Assembly (NCBI GenBank): GCA_902806565.1 | Contig: CADCXA010000006.1 | Location: 372,001 to 436,000 of the forward strand | Direction of reading: 5' to 3' | DNA: 64,000 nt | Origin: Hypoxylon rubiginosum | Lineage: Eukaryota > Ascomycota > Sordariomycetes > Xylariales > Hypoxylaceae | Shown here: positions 23,353 through 38,794 of the stretch, in pieces | Numbering within the stretch: position 1 is the first letter of the stretch | How the letters are laid out: each line of letters begins with the position of its first letter | The notes under the pieces: generated by a model | Seen by the model: the letters and a program-made list of their open reading frames with translations, nothing else | Told to the model about the DNA's origin: nothing | The model's database searches: none | Program-made: the position numbers and the translations under genes

Positions 23353-25000
23353 GGTGTCTATATTTACTGATACCATATAGTTGCCGATATCATGTACTCT
23401 TAAAATATAGATCACCTTTTTGTAACCGTCTCTTCGAATATTTCGTACAAACCCAGTAAACCGGACTTGGAAGACGTCTAGGGTTACTTATGCGCTCTAA
23501 TCGAGAACTGGAGTTGGTCACAGTATCGTTTACACTTATGACCAATAGTGAGAAAACAACTAGCAAGTATATACTGTGGGTATATCAGACTTAGCATAAG
23601 AAATAGGACTAACCACTGTTCAATACAATAGTGTCAGTATTCAATCTATCAATTACTCGTTGGTTATTCGGTAGAAGAAAACATGGTATCACATCCCTAA
23701 GACCGTACTATACTCAACTCTATGCTAAATAGAACATAGAGATAGCTCAATGTCATATTCAAAGTAACGTTAACGAACGGCATGACTATACCTACTACTT
23801 CAAGTAGGACCCTCTAAACCACTATAAACCGACTGATAGCCAGTATTCTCCCACTTCATCCGGAGATGCTTGAGTCATATAATTAACTATGTAGGTACCT
23901 ACGTGATGACCCTCTGATGCATAATAAGTTACGCTTCAGGTGTTGGATGTTGGAAAAACACATGAGTCACATGCAGTTTTAATATAGGAAATGCATAATT
24001 TCTCTGCAAGTTGATATTTCCATCTTACCTACAGTAACATTAGATGCAAGAACACTTATAGTCAGCTGTTGTAGAATGTTGGGAAACATGCTACTCGCAA
24101 GTACCTCCTAGTAGGGACGTACATATGAACAAAACCTACTGGTTAAAAATGGTTCATTCAGATGCGGAAACCAAAGGGAGCGAAGAGCGTTGATTTCATT
24201 ATTTTTCAAGGTGGCACGAAAATCAGGGATCAAGCATGCCAAATGCAACGTATGGCCCGTGCGCCAAGCTCTTGTACCGATACTTAAGGTACTATTGCAG
24301 GCGCGTCGTGATTTCTACCCAATGACGTGAAGTTTTGCTGCTAAAGAGCTTTTGGCACCTGAATAAGCTGAATTGGGTTGATAGGTTGGGGACGATTTTC
24401 TTTTCCGGAGCGCGGTAACAAGGAACGAGGTACAGGTCATGCGCAGGTACGTACCCGGGCAACCCTTAATTCCTTCCCCCCTTCCCCTTCTCCAGGCCAC
24501 GGGAACCCCAAAATAATAACATCACACCCGGTCGTTCCCAGGAACTTAGCAAAATCTCTTCTACCGGCAAAAAAGGTGTCAAGGTGTCAAGGTGTCGATC
24601 GTCAGCCACCAAGAAAAAAAAATAACACACCCATCTTCATTTCTAATTGTTACATGAAAACACCTTTTGAACATCGTTGAAGACTCGCCTTCTTCGGCTC
24701 CTCCTGCCTTTTTCTTTGGCCTCTTCTTTTTCTCTTTCATCTTACTCATCGTCTTCCCTTCTTGGACTGGTCGGACTGGTCGCAGCTTGGTCGCCCAGGC
24801 AATAGCCAAACCCTCATCCCACAAGCTCGACCCCGACGCGTTCCATCACCGTCCATCCCCTACGTCTTTCAGTCTTTCAAACACACTCTTTCCTTCCAAC
24901 CATTTCGACTTTGCAACTTTTCGACCACTTATCTATCTATCCCAACCAACTCGCATCATCGTGCATCGTACCTCCCTTTCTTTTTTCAACGACTCGCACG
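23353..25000. other. Intergenic and Nup2 leader
   Basis: This 1.65 kb stretch begins AT-rich with no coding signs. From about 24650 it becomes pyrimidine-rich, consistent with a transcribed leader before the Nup2 ATG. The frame opening at 24911 upstream of that ATG is in frame but starts at a non-ATG codon. Confidence 0.5.
24573..24596. repeat. Three tandem AAGGTGTC units
   Basis: Three exact head-to-tail copies of an 8-base unit lie about 400 bases before the Nup2 ATG. Confidence 0.85.
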
Positions 25001-28000
25001 ATGAATTCCAACACCCCTCTTAAATCTCGACACACGCCGGCTCGGCAGGGTTCAACACCATTTCGATCTTCAACAAATCGATTTCGGTCGTCACTCGTCC
25101 CGATGAATCGATCATCCCCCGCCCGCTCTGCGAACCTCAACAGCAAACTCGCAACGACCTCGTCACACGGTCGCGACCTCTTCCGCACTTCAACTCCGCA
25201 AACCACGCGAACTACCAAATTCGCGCCAAACCTCCCGGCGGATGCGACTCGAACAACACCAAGCGCTCGCAAGTTTGTGCAAAAGACTACACATGGAGGC
25301 ATGTCTAGCATAGCCTCGGCCGAGCTATTCAAGATGAGGATACCTTCTCCAGACCCCGAGCTATCTGGTGAAGCTCTATCGAAGGAAGTGCCTGATGATC
25401 CCAACCGCACTGGCACCATCTATGCCGATCAGTTCTTAGCCCATAAGTGCCCTCCGAACTTCGATGACCTCCAGCGACGTCAGTTCTTTTGCGTTCTTGA
25501 TTTGCGAAGACTCAAGTACGCTGCTGATGAGATATTCGCCAAGAAGGATTGGAAGCTGAATATCATGAATTTCGCAAAGGAGTATGAGAAGAGCAGAGGC
25601 CTAATCATGTTGCGTTACGGCCTCTATGAATTCAAGAACGTGAAGCCTTCGGAAGAGGTGTTGAAGAGGTGGCGAGCTACCCATAACTTGCCAGATCCCG
25701 GTCCGGAAGTAGAGAAGGCATCAACAACCTCGAGCCAGAGCAGCCGTCGCGCCGGCGTTTCGAGTACCCCGTCAACAAAGCGTAAGGCTGAGGATGACTT
25801 GATGCCAAAGGATAATGCCCTGATGGCGTCGAATGCCAACCACAACAAGCGTCGCAATGTGGCTCAAGAGCCAGTTGATCACACACTTAACGGACCCGCG
25901 CCCTTTAAGAAAGGGAAGCGAAAGGCTGACGAGACCGACGAGCCTGACGAGAACCAGCCTAGCAAAGTACAAAAGCCTACTCCATCTGCTGCCAAGTCCA
26001 AGTTCGAGAGCATCCTCAACAAATCGCAGAGCGGTAATACTTCGCCCCTCAAGCGACCTTCCTTGACACCATTTGGCTCTCAGAAGCCTACCGATTCCCA
26101 GAGCTCGGGTCTTACCACTAAGTTGAGTCCATTCGGAACGTCAACGAATGGATTGAAACCTCTCCCAGCCAACTCAACCAAGGAGAGCGAACCTGCGGGG
26201 TCAGTTCTTACCGGACACAAGGTTGGATCCGCGCCACCAACAAACACTGGCAACATCTTTAGCTATCTCTCTGAAAGTTCTGCGGGTAGCAGTAGCGGTA
26301 ACGAGAACGAGAACGCTGAGGATGACGATACCGAGTCTGAGTATGAAGAGGAATCGGGCAGCCAGGAGGCGCCGCCAAGTAACCAGCTCAGTGCTACTAG
26401 CAGCAGCAGTACTGACACAAATGTCCCTCCGACTCAGGATGGCGCAAGCTTGTTCCCCACTAGTAAGCCTACTGGTGTTTCAAACCTCTTCGGTGGTGTG
26501 GATAAATCCAGTGATCTTGCACCCAAGGGAGGGCTCTTTGGACGGGTTCAAATGGGGTCTAACGGACAGCCACTTCGAGCCGCAGCCAACACGACTGAGC
26601 AGAATACCTTTGCTTCGACAAAGCAGCCAGTCTCAGCCCCTGAGAAGGAACAGAACAAGACCCCAGCCAAGCAACCGGGCGACTATACTTTCAACGCAGC
26701 AACGACCCCGATAACTTTTGGTCAGCCAGCTGCTAGTGCTTCCAAACCCTCAGCAGCAACTGAGGATGCGGAACCCACTAAGGAGTTTGGTAAACCCAAT
26801 GATGCGCCAACGGCGAAGCAGCCATCTTTATTCGGTGCCGGCGCCCCAGCTACCTCGGCATTCCAACCGACCACACAATCACTATTTGGCGCACCCGGCA
26901 AACCCTCCGACTCATCTGAGGCCAAACCAAATGCTGCCGCAAGCTCTATCTTCTCGGGCCAGAAATCCACTCCCTCGTCCTCTAACATATTCGGATCAAC
27001 TACTGCAAAGCCATTATTTGGAGGTGCTGTGAGCACGGCAGGATCTAACTCCTCTGCTGTTAAGGAGCAGCAGAAGAGCGCCCCAGCGGTTACTACAGGA
27101 TCCTCCGACCCTGTATCAGAGGCAGAGGCAAAGATACCTTCGACTTCCAATAAGCCTAGCTCCATCTTCGGTGCCTCGCCTGCAAGTACAGCTACAGCAC
27201 CGCCAACCCAGTCATTGTTTGGCAATAGCATTAACAAGGCTGAACCACACACGAATGGGAGCACTAGTAGCCAGCCAGTATCCGGCAATGTTGAGAAATC
27301 CGCATCTAACATATTCGGCGCATCATCGACATCCACCTCGTTCGGGGCAGGCAATACCCAGGCTAATGGCTCTGGTAGTGCCAAGTCCGTGTTCGACACT
27401 CCAAAGCAGCCGTCTACGGGCTTTAGCTTCGGTAACCCGAAATCAGAGGCCGGAGGCGAAACGAACGGAGACGCCAACGGTACTAACAAGGGGACAAACG
27501 TATCTAGTGTAGCTACACCCAAGCCCATGTTTGATGCCACGGCATCCAAGCAAACCACAGCAGCACCACCCTCCATGTTCGGCGGCAATGCTACTCCCTC
27601 TACAAACCTATTCGCGCCCAAGCCCAGCGAGACGGCATCTGCTGGAAACAAGCCCATGCCCTCGCTCTTTGGCAATAACTCAGCTCCTTCGACTAACATC
27701 TTCGCCTCTAAGAGTACGGCGTCGATCGAGAAGAAAGATGAGCCTGCGGCCGCGAGGTCCTCAAGCATTTTCAGTAGTACTCCTTCCAGCTCTGCATCTC
27801 TTTTTAGTTTTGGAGCAAAACCCGCAGCCCCCGCAGCCCCCGCTGCGAACAACACGCAATCTTCGTCGGCGCCGCCTATGATATTTGGCGGTAACAGCAC
27901 CCAGTTTAACGGCGCCGAACCGAAGCAGTCTGATTTTCAGTTTGGGGGTTCCGCGCCCGGCGGAAATTCGAACCCGTTTGCTTTTGGTGACGGGGGTTCG

Positions 28001-28969
28001 AGTCCTGGAGGCACTGGGTTCACGTTCACTGCTGGAGGTGGATCATTCAACAATCCCTTTGCCTCGCCTGCCGCACCACCAGCGACGTCAGCGTTCGGCA
28101 GCAGCTCGGCGCCTGCTCCGCCCTCTAGCTCTAGCTCTAGCTTCACTTTCGGTCAGCAAGCGCCATCCACACCTAACCCACCTCCGGCTAGTCAAAGTGC
28201 TTCGATCTTTAGTCAAGGTCCTTCCATCTTCGGGGCTCCTAATGGGGGGAATGGGGGGAATGGGGCACCGAGCTTCAGCTTCACACACGCAACTCCGCCC
28301 CAGAATAGCCCCAATCCATTTGCACAGAAATCAACGCCTTTCATTTTTGGAGGCGCCGGTAGTTTGCAGCCGGCGAGTGGCGATGGAGCTGCGGGAGCTA
28401 GTAAGTTTTCTTTCTTTTGAATTGTTGTTTGCCTGGTTGGTATACTAACACACTCTTAAGGTTCCCCTTTTCCCGCGCCGTCCAGCATGGGTACAACGCC
28501 TGTAAACGGTACCCCAGAGCCGCAGACCCAAAACGAGGATGGCGAAGGCGGGACGCATGAGCAGATATCGCTCACAAATGGCGGACCAGGCGAAGAGGAC
28601 GAAACGATACTACACGAGGTCCGCGCCAAGGCCATCAAGTACGTACCGGTGGTTAAGGGTGACGATGACGAGGAGGAGAACAAGTCGCCGTGGTCGACCC
28701 AAGGTGTAGGACCCCTTCGCGTCCTCAAAAATAAGTCGACAGGGTCCGTCCGTGTATTGCTACGTGCCGAGCCTCGAGGTCATATCGCCATGAACAAGGC
28801 GCTACTCTCGGACGCGGAATACAAGGCCAAGGACAAGACGGTCAATTTTGTGGCATCGAATGAGGTTGGATCAGGCCTTGAGACATGGGTGCTGCAAGTT
28901 AAGAAACCCGACTTTGCGCAGCAGCTGGCTGGTGTGTTGGAGGCGAACAAGGGCGCGAACAAGAAGTAG
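25001..28969 (+). CDS. NUP2: FG-repeat nucleoporin Nup2 with C-terminal Ran-binding domain
   Basis: Exons 25001-28400 and 28461-28969 give 1302 residues. The basic Ser/Thr-rich N-terminus has a structured helical part (about residues 110-245; FDDLQRRQFFCVLDLRRLKYA), then NLS-like KRKAEDD and KKGKRKADE, and an acidic stretch (NENENAEDDDTESEYEEESG). Residues about 500-1130 carry many SIFG, LFG, NIFG and FSFG repeats in Ser/Thr/Pro-rich sequence. The second exon encodes a RanBP1 domain: EVRAKAIKYV, WSTQGVGPLRVLKNK, VRVLLRAEPRG, VNFVASNEVG and WVLQVKKPDFAQQL. Nup2 binds the pore basket, importin-alpha and Ran-GTP and helps recycle transport factors. In Aspergillus it also moves to chromatin in mitosis. 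Confidence 0.92.
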
Positions 28970-30026
28970 ACTATTGCTGCTTTTTAATCGGTTTGATTTG
29001 GGTTTGGTTTGATGGTTTGGCATGTGAAAAAAAGGAGTTTTATGGTTATGGTCAGGTCTATACTAGAGTATAGCATGCATAGGATTTATGCGGCGGGCAT
29101 ATGTTTTCGTGCTCGTTTCCTCTAGGCGTAGAAGCACGAGGGGATGCCTTAAAAAATGGCGAGGCATTACTGCTGCATTGAATTTCGAGGCGTGTGTATT
29201 AGGCAAAACGATGACTGCATCTTCGAGAGGCGACAAGTCGTACTTGACTCTGGATTGTAGATTGCCCAGGTTTATGCTTCTAGTCTAGGTAAACTACAAA
29301 TAATGTTTAATTGCCTCCTATCACGTATCACACCTCTCACCTGATGGGAAATAAGAACAAGACTTGTTTTAGACGTGTATATCGGGAAAATACCTGTACG
29401 TTGTAGACGTAGAGAAGGTAGTGGAACTGACGGGTATACTATGTAAGAGCTGATGCCCAACGTATCACCCCCCTTTTTCATGGTTTGTTGCCCAACGAAA
29501 ACTCCAGGCCAAGGGCTAAGGTCCCTAATGGTTACCGACGGGTCAATTAGCCGCATTTCGTGCATCGCTGCAGAAGACGCAGGACGGAAAGAATTGGATC
29601 TGTTACGTGCGTGTGTGTCGGTATTAAACTTACCTACCAGCCTACTCTCCCTGATAAACCCGAAGCTCTAAAAAAAAAAATCGCCTTCTAAATCAGCCAT
29701 TTACCGCTACGGTACCTGACGGTAGTACCTAACGGCCCGGGTAGTTGTTTGTACTACGCTTGTGCTCTTGTGCTCTAGACTTTTCCCTCACCGCAAAAAT
29801 TTTTTTCACATGATCTGGGAAAGGAAAACGGCAATATAATTTATATATGCTGTCCAGAAGATTCAGTACTATTCGACACTTGTATTCCTCCCACTGCTGT
29901 AACAAAACGAAGCGCTACTTTTCTAACGTCTTCGTAGGCAAACGCCAGTTCAGTCGCAGCCACGATAGTCGTAGTCGTTACACCAATAGATCCTCCTCCT
30001 CTTCTCTCATCTTCCAAACAACCAAA
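28970..30026. other. Intergenic, spermidine synthase promoter side
   Basis: This 1.06 kb stretch has no gene. A short A/T run and a TATATATG stretch near 29840 precede the spermidine synthase leader, which is CT/A-rich up to the ATG. Confidence 0.5.
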
Positions 30027-31668
<1,642 letters not shown>

Positions 31669-32915
31669 ACGGGGCGTGGGCGCGGTGGATGGGAAGGTCA
31701 GGGTACTATGCGGTTTGGTCTAGCTGACGGAATTCCGGTAACAAGGGCTAATTGCGGTGGTTACTAAGGAGGGAGAATAGGGTTTTTAGAGGATCTCACA
31801 AAGATGGGATAGAAATGAATTGATGCCATTCTCCAGACAAGAACCATTATTTCCAGAAGATGCATTCTTCGACCGAAATGAGTTTCAAGAGGTCATTTTA
31901 TTTTCAATTGTTTCTTTCTGTTCTTTTTCTTTTATTTTTTCAACTTCCTTTTTACTAACTGGGGGACTTTGTAAAATCCTCCCCGCTTGCATTCCTTCGA
32001 GGGATTATCCCTTTAAGAAGAATCGTTCTAACAGGGCCTGATCTACCCCTTAAACCCTCCCATCCTACGCATACACCTTTTACCGCTATGGTAGGTAGTT
32101 CGTGAGTTATGCGTTTTACCATATATGCACTGCTGTCCTTGGGAGGGAACGTAGATTACCGCCGAGAATAGGTCACTAGCTGGCTTGAAGTTCGGTACCT
32201 AAAATGCCTTGAAGATGACCCGTTAGTCGAACTGCTCTAGGTATCGTAACGCATCTCAGGCACCCAGGTATGGGCGATAGTGACTCTTAACGTGATTCAG
32301 CATTGCTTCGTTCTTATGGCTGCGTTTTCGACTTTTGAGGCTGGACGTGTGGTATTGTATATACATTCCATCCATTCAGTTGCAGTCTTATACTATTGAT
32401 TTAGCAGTGAGGACGCTGTGCCGCATTCCTCTGTCCCGAGTGACTTGGCTTGGTGATATGCAATTTCGACTACCTACCTACCTACGTGGACGGCCCTCTC
32501 TCTACGTATTTCGTCTATTAGATTCACTCGAACCATGAACGCTATGCACTTTCTTAGGCGTCGAGTTTCCGACTCGCTTTAGATGTGTTCTTACAGTGTA
32601 TCGGGGAAATGAGATGGTAGAAACGAAAAATGGTATTAATGTGAGTAGAATAAGGTAACTGTGCCCCTTTTCAAACCCCTCGCCGCTCTACCAAATAAAA
32701 GGGTATAATATTGCGGCGTGGTTGTGACCCATTGTAGGTGGTAAAGGAAAGGGGAAGGGGGGTTGGAGTTGCGATATTCGTATATATTGAATAGTAGGCG
32801 GCTTAGCTTTGTCACGAGCACAGCGGCTTTGGGTTTTCCCTAGATCAACGGGCGTAATCCAACGTGTCCAGCGTGTGACCGTTGACTCGTTGGTAATCAA
32901 CCTTGGTCAAATCAT

Positions 32916-32941
32916 AAGAGAGACAGAGAGAGAGAGAGAGG
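32916..32941. repeat. GA dinucleotide microsatellite
   Basis: AGAGAGACAGAGAGAG-type tract with a single interruption. Confidence 0.8.
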
Positions 32942-34915
32942 AAGCAAATAATAATCATAATCGGCCCTAATGAGAGGTAGCAACGAGATTCTTATCCTGG
33001 CTGAAGATTCACGGCTTGGTGCCTAAGCTGAGCTGACCGAGCGAGCGAACAAGCTAGGCTGATGCTACAAGGTCTAGGTAGTAGATGCGCCAGGGGAGGT
33101 TAAGCTTTCCACTGCTTACGGTAGATACCATAGGGTGAGAACCAACGGCCCGGCCCTAGAATACCGAAAGTTATCTATAGGTATCAAGAATACACATACG
33201 TATTTCTATCTATATCTTACCACCCCTACCTACACATTATAATACCTACCCCTCCCCTCTCACCCCCGGTCCGCGAAGCGTAAACCCATCTTGTACATAT
33301 CAGATGATCCTCCACAGGACGGACGAAGATGGATAGGTTAGAATCGTATATACGCCACACATATAAGAAATGCGCGAGTACGGTATGAGGGTATATAGGT
33401 ACTGTATTTTAGACAAGTTCGAACGAGCCGTGCCGCAATCCCCTCTCCGTAAAGTACATGTACGTCCCGTTTTCCCCAGATTATCAGTGTGAGATTAAGG
33501 CATGGGGGATGCGTACTAAGAAAAAGGAGCACTTAGCTCATTGTGTCGATCCAACCGCCGTTTTGCATGGGGGGTTGACGGGCGCTTAAGTTAATGAGCT
33601 ACCTTTTATGTATATAGGTCACGAAGCGCCACATTACCCGGGTTCCGTGTCTTTTCCCTCGTGGCGCTTGCGCCGGCAGTTGAGGCTGCTAGATCCATCT
33701 GTAGATGTAATAATACGTAGCTCATAGTTCCCTATGTGAGATATGATATACAAGTAATCATATATATATGCATGGTATCAAGTATATGAGGTAACATTTG
33801 TCTAGACCATCCAAAGTATCGCGCAAAAGGGCGCCATACCTGATGGATTATTATATGGTCTGAGCGGATGGAAGAACGTGATAGTCTACCCAACGGCTGG
33901 TAACCGTCACACTGGAGAGAATACACACTATGTAGGCAAAGATGTTGGTTAAGTCGTTGGGTCAGTCAAGCGCGTAGGTATCGGGCGCTGCGCTGCTGAA
34001 TAGGCCCCCACAACTTGGCGTACGGTAGGTTATTGAATAGATCCGCTTGCTCCCAACACCCGCGAGCCCGTCCCAAGGCTGCGCGCACAGACGATGCGGG
34101 AGGTGGGTGCGACGGTACCGGTATTTCGTATCTTGGGCTCACTGACGTGATTCCGTCGGAACTGCCGCATTCAGATCCATTTCACGATGGCGACTTCAGT
34201 TCGACGCTATACACGCACTGTAGAGCACTGTACTAGGCGGACTTAGCAGGCTGAAAAGGAGAAGAAAGCATTGGAATCCCGGACTGCTACCTCGACCATG
34301 ACCATGTGCACGGTCGCATTTGGAGTCGATGGGTTGGCATGCTAGAGTGTGGCACCACACGCACACGCACTCGGCATTGTCTGGGGGCTGCTAAGTTACC
34401 CTCCAGCAACACGCAGCCAATAGCGAAGCGTTATAACGCAGGCCAGGTCTGCATACAGTCGCGCAGGTTTTGAATCCTTCGTAAATCAGTGGTCGCAGTG
34501 ATGGTGGGCTGTTCTCCAGGGTGAGACGCTCGCGCCTGCTCATTCGTCCGACGACGGCGTGGCTGGGAGATCTCTAAGCTTTTGGCCATTTTCGGTGTGG
34601 CATGTTAAAGTGTAGGTGGTATCCGTTGATAGAGGGTTAGCTAATACGCTATAGACGGTATCTCCAAGTTACGCGAGTAAGACATTAGTGATCCCTAATG
34701 CTCTGATGTTCGGCGAAGGGGGCTATGGTTATGGCGAACCGTCGGGCTGCCTGCTGAGTGAGGTCGTGAGACCGCGCAATGGAGCCGTGTAACCAAAACG
34801 TCCTTACAAAAGGGACGGCTACGCTTGAGGGCGTAGAGCTACTATGTAGATTTCATACATAGACGATAGACCCCGCCTCGTTATGATAGGTCGTTCGGCC
34901 GGACTCGACAGCGAT

Positions 34916-34952
34916 CCATGAGCCATGAGCCATGAGCCATGAGCTATGAGCC
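34916..34952. repeat. Tandem CCATGAG repeat, five units
   Basis: Five head-to-tail 7-base units, the fifth with one change (CTATGAG), plus a partial sixth, within the gene-poor stretch. Confidence 0.85.
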
Positions 34953-36696
34953 ACATACGACCCCACGATTAGAAGTCTAATATCGGGACCAATATTTCGT
35001 TGTTATGGTTGATTCGAGGATAACCGGAAGGTCTACCGCTGATTGTTGCTGTACATGTAAGGCAGGTTAGATCCTTCCGATTCGAATTTTCTCTTTCTCG
35101 GCAGCTATATGCTTATAATTAGTCTTATAATTAGTTCGCAAGCACCCTTAGTCTGATAGTTGGTAGGTGGTACGTAGTATTTGAAGGGAGAGCGGTCAAC
35201 GGATTTCACGATACATATTCGCAGTCACGCCGAAGCGTAACTACAAGTATGTAGGTAACGTGTCGATAACCTACCAAGCCTACCCAAGTAAAATGGGCGA
35301 TCCCTCGCAAGAAATCCCACCTGTATATCGCGCGGAAGCCGGAAGACTCTCTCGAGACATCGGCTGCGCTAGGCCCATATCCCTAAATTAAAGGTGACAC
35401 GAGCCTCCAGGCTAACCTAGGGTTGCCTAGACTGCTAGGTCTCATAGGTCTCATCAGCGCGCAAGCAGCATTAGTGCTTGCTACTCCACCTTTGGCCACG
35501 TTTTTTTAAATCCCTTCTTGGGGGGTATGGATGTGGGCTCAGTCTAATTTAATACCCTTAAGCACCCGTCTAGCCACCGGTCCGGTCAAGAAGCTAATGT
35601 CTGGCGTTGGATACCTCAAAAGCTTCAATTCGATTGGAAGGGAGACCATGACGATTGGATGTGGTCGCTGCAGATAAAGTGTACCTAGCGTCAGCATGGC
35701 AGGGAGATGCAGGTAACAGGTAGTAGTATCGTATAACCCGGACCCCATCCGCGCCTGGGGGGGGAAAACAGTGTCGAAGCTGTCCTTGTAAAATCCTGCC
35801 GAATTCCCTCTATTAGGTATCTACCTACCTTAGCTGGCACTTACGCAACACGTACTACATAGAATAAGAGGCGTGGGAAAGGCTAGTTGAAATTAGGAAA
35901 ACGAAATGCCCATATGCCAAAAATACGAAATGCTGTCTCGGCCGGGCTTGTGAGGTAGTATTGTCTCTAGAGTCTAGACAAGCTAGGTTCTTGACTCGGA
36001 GCTGTGCCTCTATGTCTGCTCCCCCCTCGTCATCGTCAGTGCGAGCAGCATGGCAACCAAGGTTAGGGGTGCAGGGTTCGTGACGGTCCGGCCATTTGAA
36101 GTGATGAGGTGAGCACCTAGACACCTTAGGTAGGCACTTTAAGGCACCTGGGCACCTGTGCAGCCTTGAGAGGCTGACAGCACATGGCACTGTCACTCAC
36201 ATCACACATCGAGATTAGCGGCACGTACCTAGGCCTTAGGTATCGTAAAGGGGTTTGGGCACTGGGGGGTATCATTAACGGTGTGCATAGCCACCCGGCC
36301 GTGTTTGGTTTGGTTGGGTTCGGTTCAGTGTGTTTGCAGTTGATAGGCCCCCGTACCTAGTACTGGCTGCCCGTATTGTCGTAAGTATCTAGGTAGGTAC
36401 GTAACTGGCACGCATTCCATGCCATTACACGCATTTGCGAGGGAGCCCAAACCAAGACCGGCATGGGTTTCTTTGATCAAGTTGGAAGTTGAATAGGTTC
36501 TAGGCGAGGCTAGGTTAAGTCAAATACGGCATTGGCGTCTCGGGTTTGCGAACCCTACGTGCGGCGTCTGTTCCCCCTATCCTTGCTGCCTTGTACCCTG
36601 CCACGCTGCCTGCACGGGGTTGATCGGAGTGTTTGTAGCCAAGTCTGCCAAAGCCTGCCCTATGTGCTATGCCCTATGTAAGCCTGTCGAGCCTGT

Positions 36697-36717
36697 GTAT
36701 TCCGTATTCCGTATTCC
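36697..36717. repeat. Tandem GTATTCC repeat, three units
   Basis: Three exact 7-base copies. Confidence 0.8.
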
Positions 36718-37921
36718 GTCGCACTGTCGCTCAACAGCCTTATCATTTATGACCTAGAGGTCTCAAACAATGTTGCTTTTTCCTTATGCGTGTTCCATCT
36801 CGTTTATCAGCTCCGGGGAAAGGGTACCGCGGTACCGTGTAGTCGCCCGTAGAAGGTCGGTTTAGAAGAAAGAATAAAGAAGAAAAAAAAAAGAGATGTC
36901 GATGATGCAACGGGATTTAAGGTTGCGGTGACATAACTTTACCGTCGTACACTCATAGTTGTACCTTGCCCCTTGCCCCTTGCCGCTAAATCAACCTTAA
37001 TACCTACATGGTAATTGATGAGCAAAGCTTATTGAGTTTTTACTACCGCTAGTCCGCTATAGTTTATAATATCTTCAGACTAGCTGAATTTATAGCAACG
37101 ACATCCAATTAACGCACAGTGAGCGGTTCAGGTTCTCACCTTTACCGGTAAGTTAGTACATATGTATAATGTGGCAGGTCGGAAAATACCTAATACTACA
37201 TAGTAGGTATACATAGTCGCGTGGTTTATGAGGTTTGCAGTTTGTGTATGTAGTAGGCAAGGTAATCCTACATACATGTGGTCTGAGGTGCATGTACCTA
37301 ATAATATAATAATATAACAATAACAATATGATTTCGCGGGTACGAAGTACTTCGTAATCAATATAATCCCTGCCTGTCCTGGGCTGCCTTGTTAGACGGT
37401 GGGAGGACTTGGAAAAAGAACTCCATCCAACTGTTTCGAGTACTTTCATCTCCACTCTGCAAGGTACACTCTTAGTTGAAACTGCTTAGAAGGCTACCAG
37501 AGATATGCCACATCCTTTGTGCCCTCTACGTCTTTCTACACGTGCTGCCTTAGCCATGCAGTGATGATTCCCGAGTCCTGAGTCCTGCTAGTCATTAGTC
37601 CTGCCATAGTTCGTCCATCATCTCCATCATCTGATGCTAGGTACATATCTCCGGATAGACCGATGGACCGGACGAAATGCTATTATTATTGGTAAAAAGG
37701 GAAGATACTAAGAAACAAAGTTGATGCCTATACTGTTGACGGGCTCGCAGCTATACCTATGAGAATATATCAAAGGATTAGTTGAATCTATCGCTAGCTA
37801 GTCCTTTGATGCATGTACGCATGGGGGCCGGTTCAGGGTGGCTCTTCTACACACATTGTAAAGGGCTGCTTCTACCTACCGTTTACCTCTACATATCTAC
37901 ATACATAGTACTACCTACTCC

Positions 37922-37957
37922 TATTGTATTGTATTGTACTGTATTGTAGGTATTGTA
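37922..37957. repeat. GTATT-type microsatellite
   Basis: Irregular TATTG/TACTG units over about 36 bases, directly upstream of the pyrimidine-rich leader of the G-alpha gene. Confidence 0.7.
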
Positions 37958-38794
37958 CATACATACCTACCTACATCCTAGTCTACAGTCTACCACCTCT
38001 TTTGTGTCTCTCTCGCCTTTTCGCCTTTCATCTTTCTTACCCCCCTTTTCCCAGCCTGTCCTGGTCAAGAGGTACAACCCGCATTACCACAACCCAACTA
38101 CGAACAAGGGCGCGCGAATGCTGTAGTAAGAGGACCATTGCTGACAGGCGGGATTATTTATCACTCAAGTCCTGCCCATCGAGACGCCTATTGAACAGCT
38201 TTCCCCGTCTCTCTCCCGTTTCGCTCGAGCCTCTTTCCACACCCCGGCTACCTGACAGGGTTCCGTTTCTTCGTCTGATCATCCCCCGGAGACTCGAAAC
38301 ATCAAAACTATTGAACCGGCCATCCTAGCCTTCCTGACAGATTCCAATCTTTTTTTTTCTCCTCGTCTTTCTTATCCAACCGTAAGGGGGGAAAGCACTC
38401 GAGGCGATCAAAAAGAAAGTTGATGTTATACACATCTCGAATGTGTCGCTAGAAGTTCTTTCGAGATCTTCAACGGGATTAACAAGCTCGATATTGCGCC
38501 GTCAGCTCCAAGTCTCCACCAGCTATCGCCGAGCGGTTTCATTCGAACCGACCTAGCCTTTCCAGCGCCATCAAGATCCTGTGCCGCCCTGTAGTCATCA
38601 TTGAATTTTTCTTTTCTTTCCCATTTTCTTTTTTATTCGGTCTGCATGTAAGCATCGACTTCGCCGGGCTCTCCTGTATATATACAACAGCCTTTTCAGG
38701 ACCCGCATCCAGCGTTTTCCGAATGAACACTCCAATATCCGTATAAAATAATTTCTAGCAACCAATAACGGCCGCGACACACAACCTGGCCACC

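Larger units (their letters stand above)
31669..38794. other. Gene-poor stretch between spermidine synthase and G-alpha
   Basis: No gene can be supported in 7.1 kb. All frames are short (the longest is about 134 codons, pyrimidine-driven, at 37924) and none shows a family pattern. The region is AT-leaning with many CTACCTA/TAGGTAG words and several short tandem repeats. The last 800 bases are pyrimidine-rich and probably form a long leader or leader intron of the G-alpha gene (inference). I found no tRNA or 5S rRNA by eye and no transposase-like segment. Confidence 0.55.

Noticed and set aside
26722..27900. 392-codon minus-strand frame
   Set aside because: It mirrors the Nup2 FG-repeat region; repeated Leu/Pro/Gly composition comes from the repeat on the other strand.
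34953..35000. ACATACGACC resembling the start of fungal 5S rRNA
   Set aside because: The match ends after ten bases; no 5S internal sequence follows.
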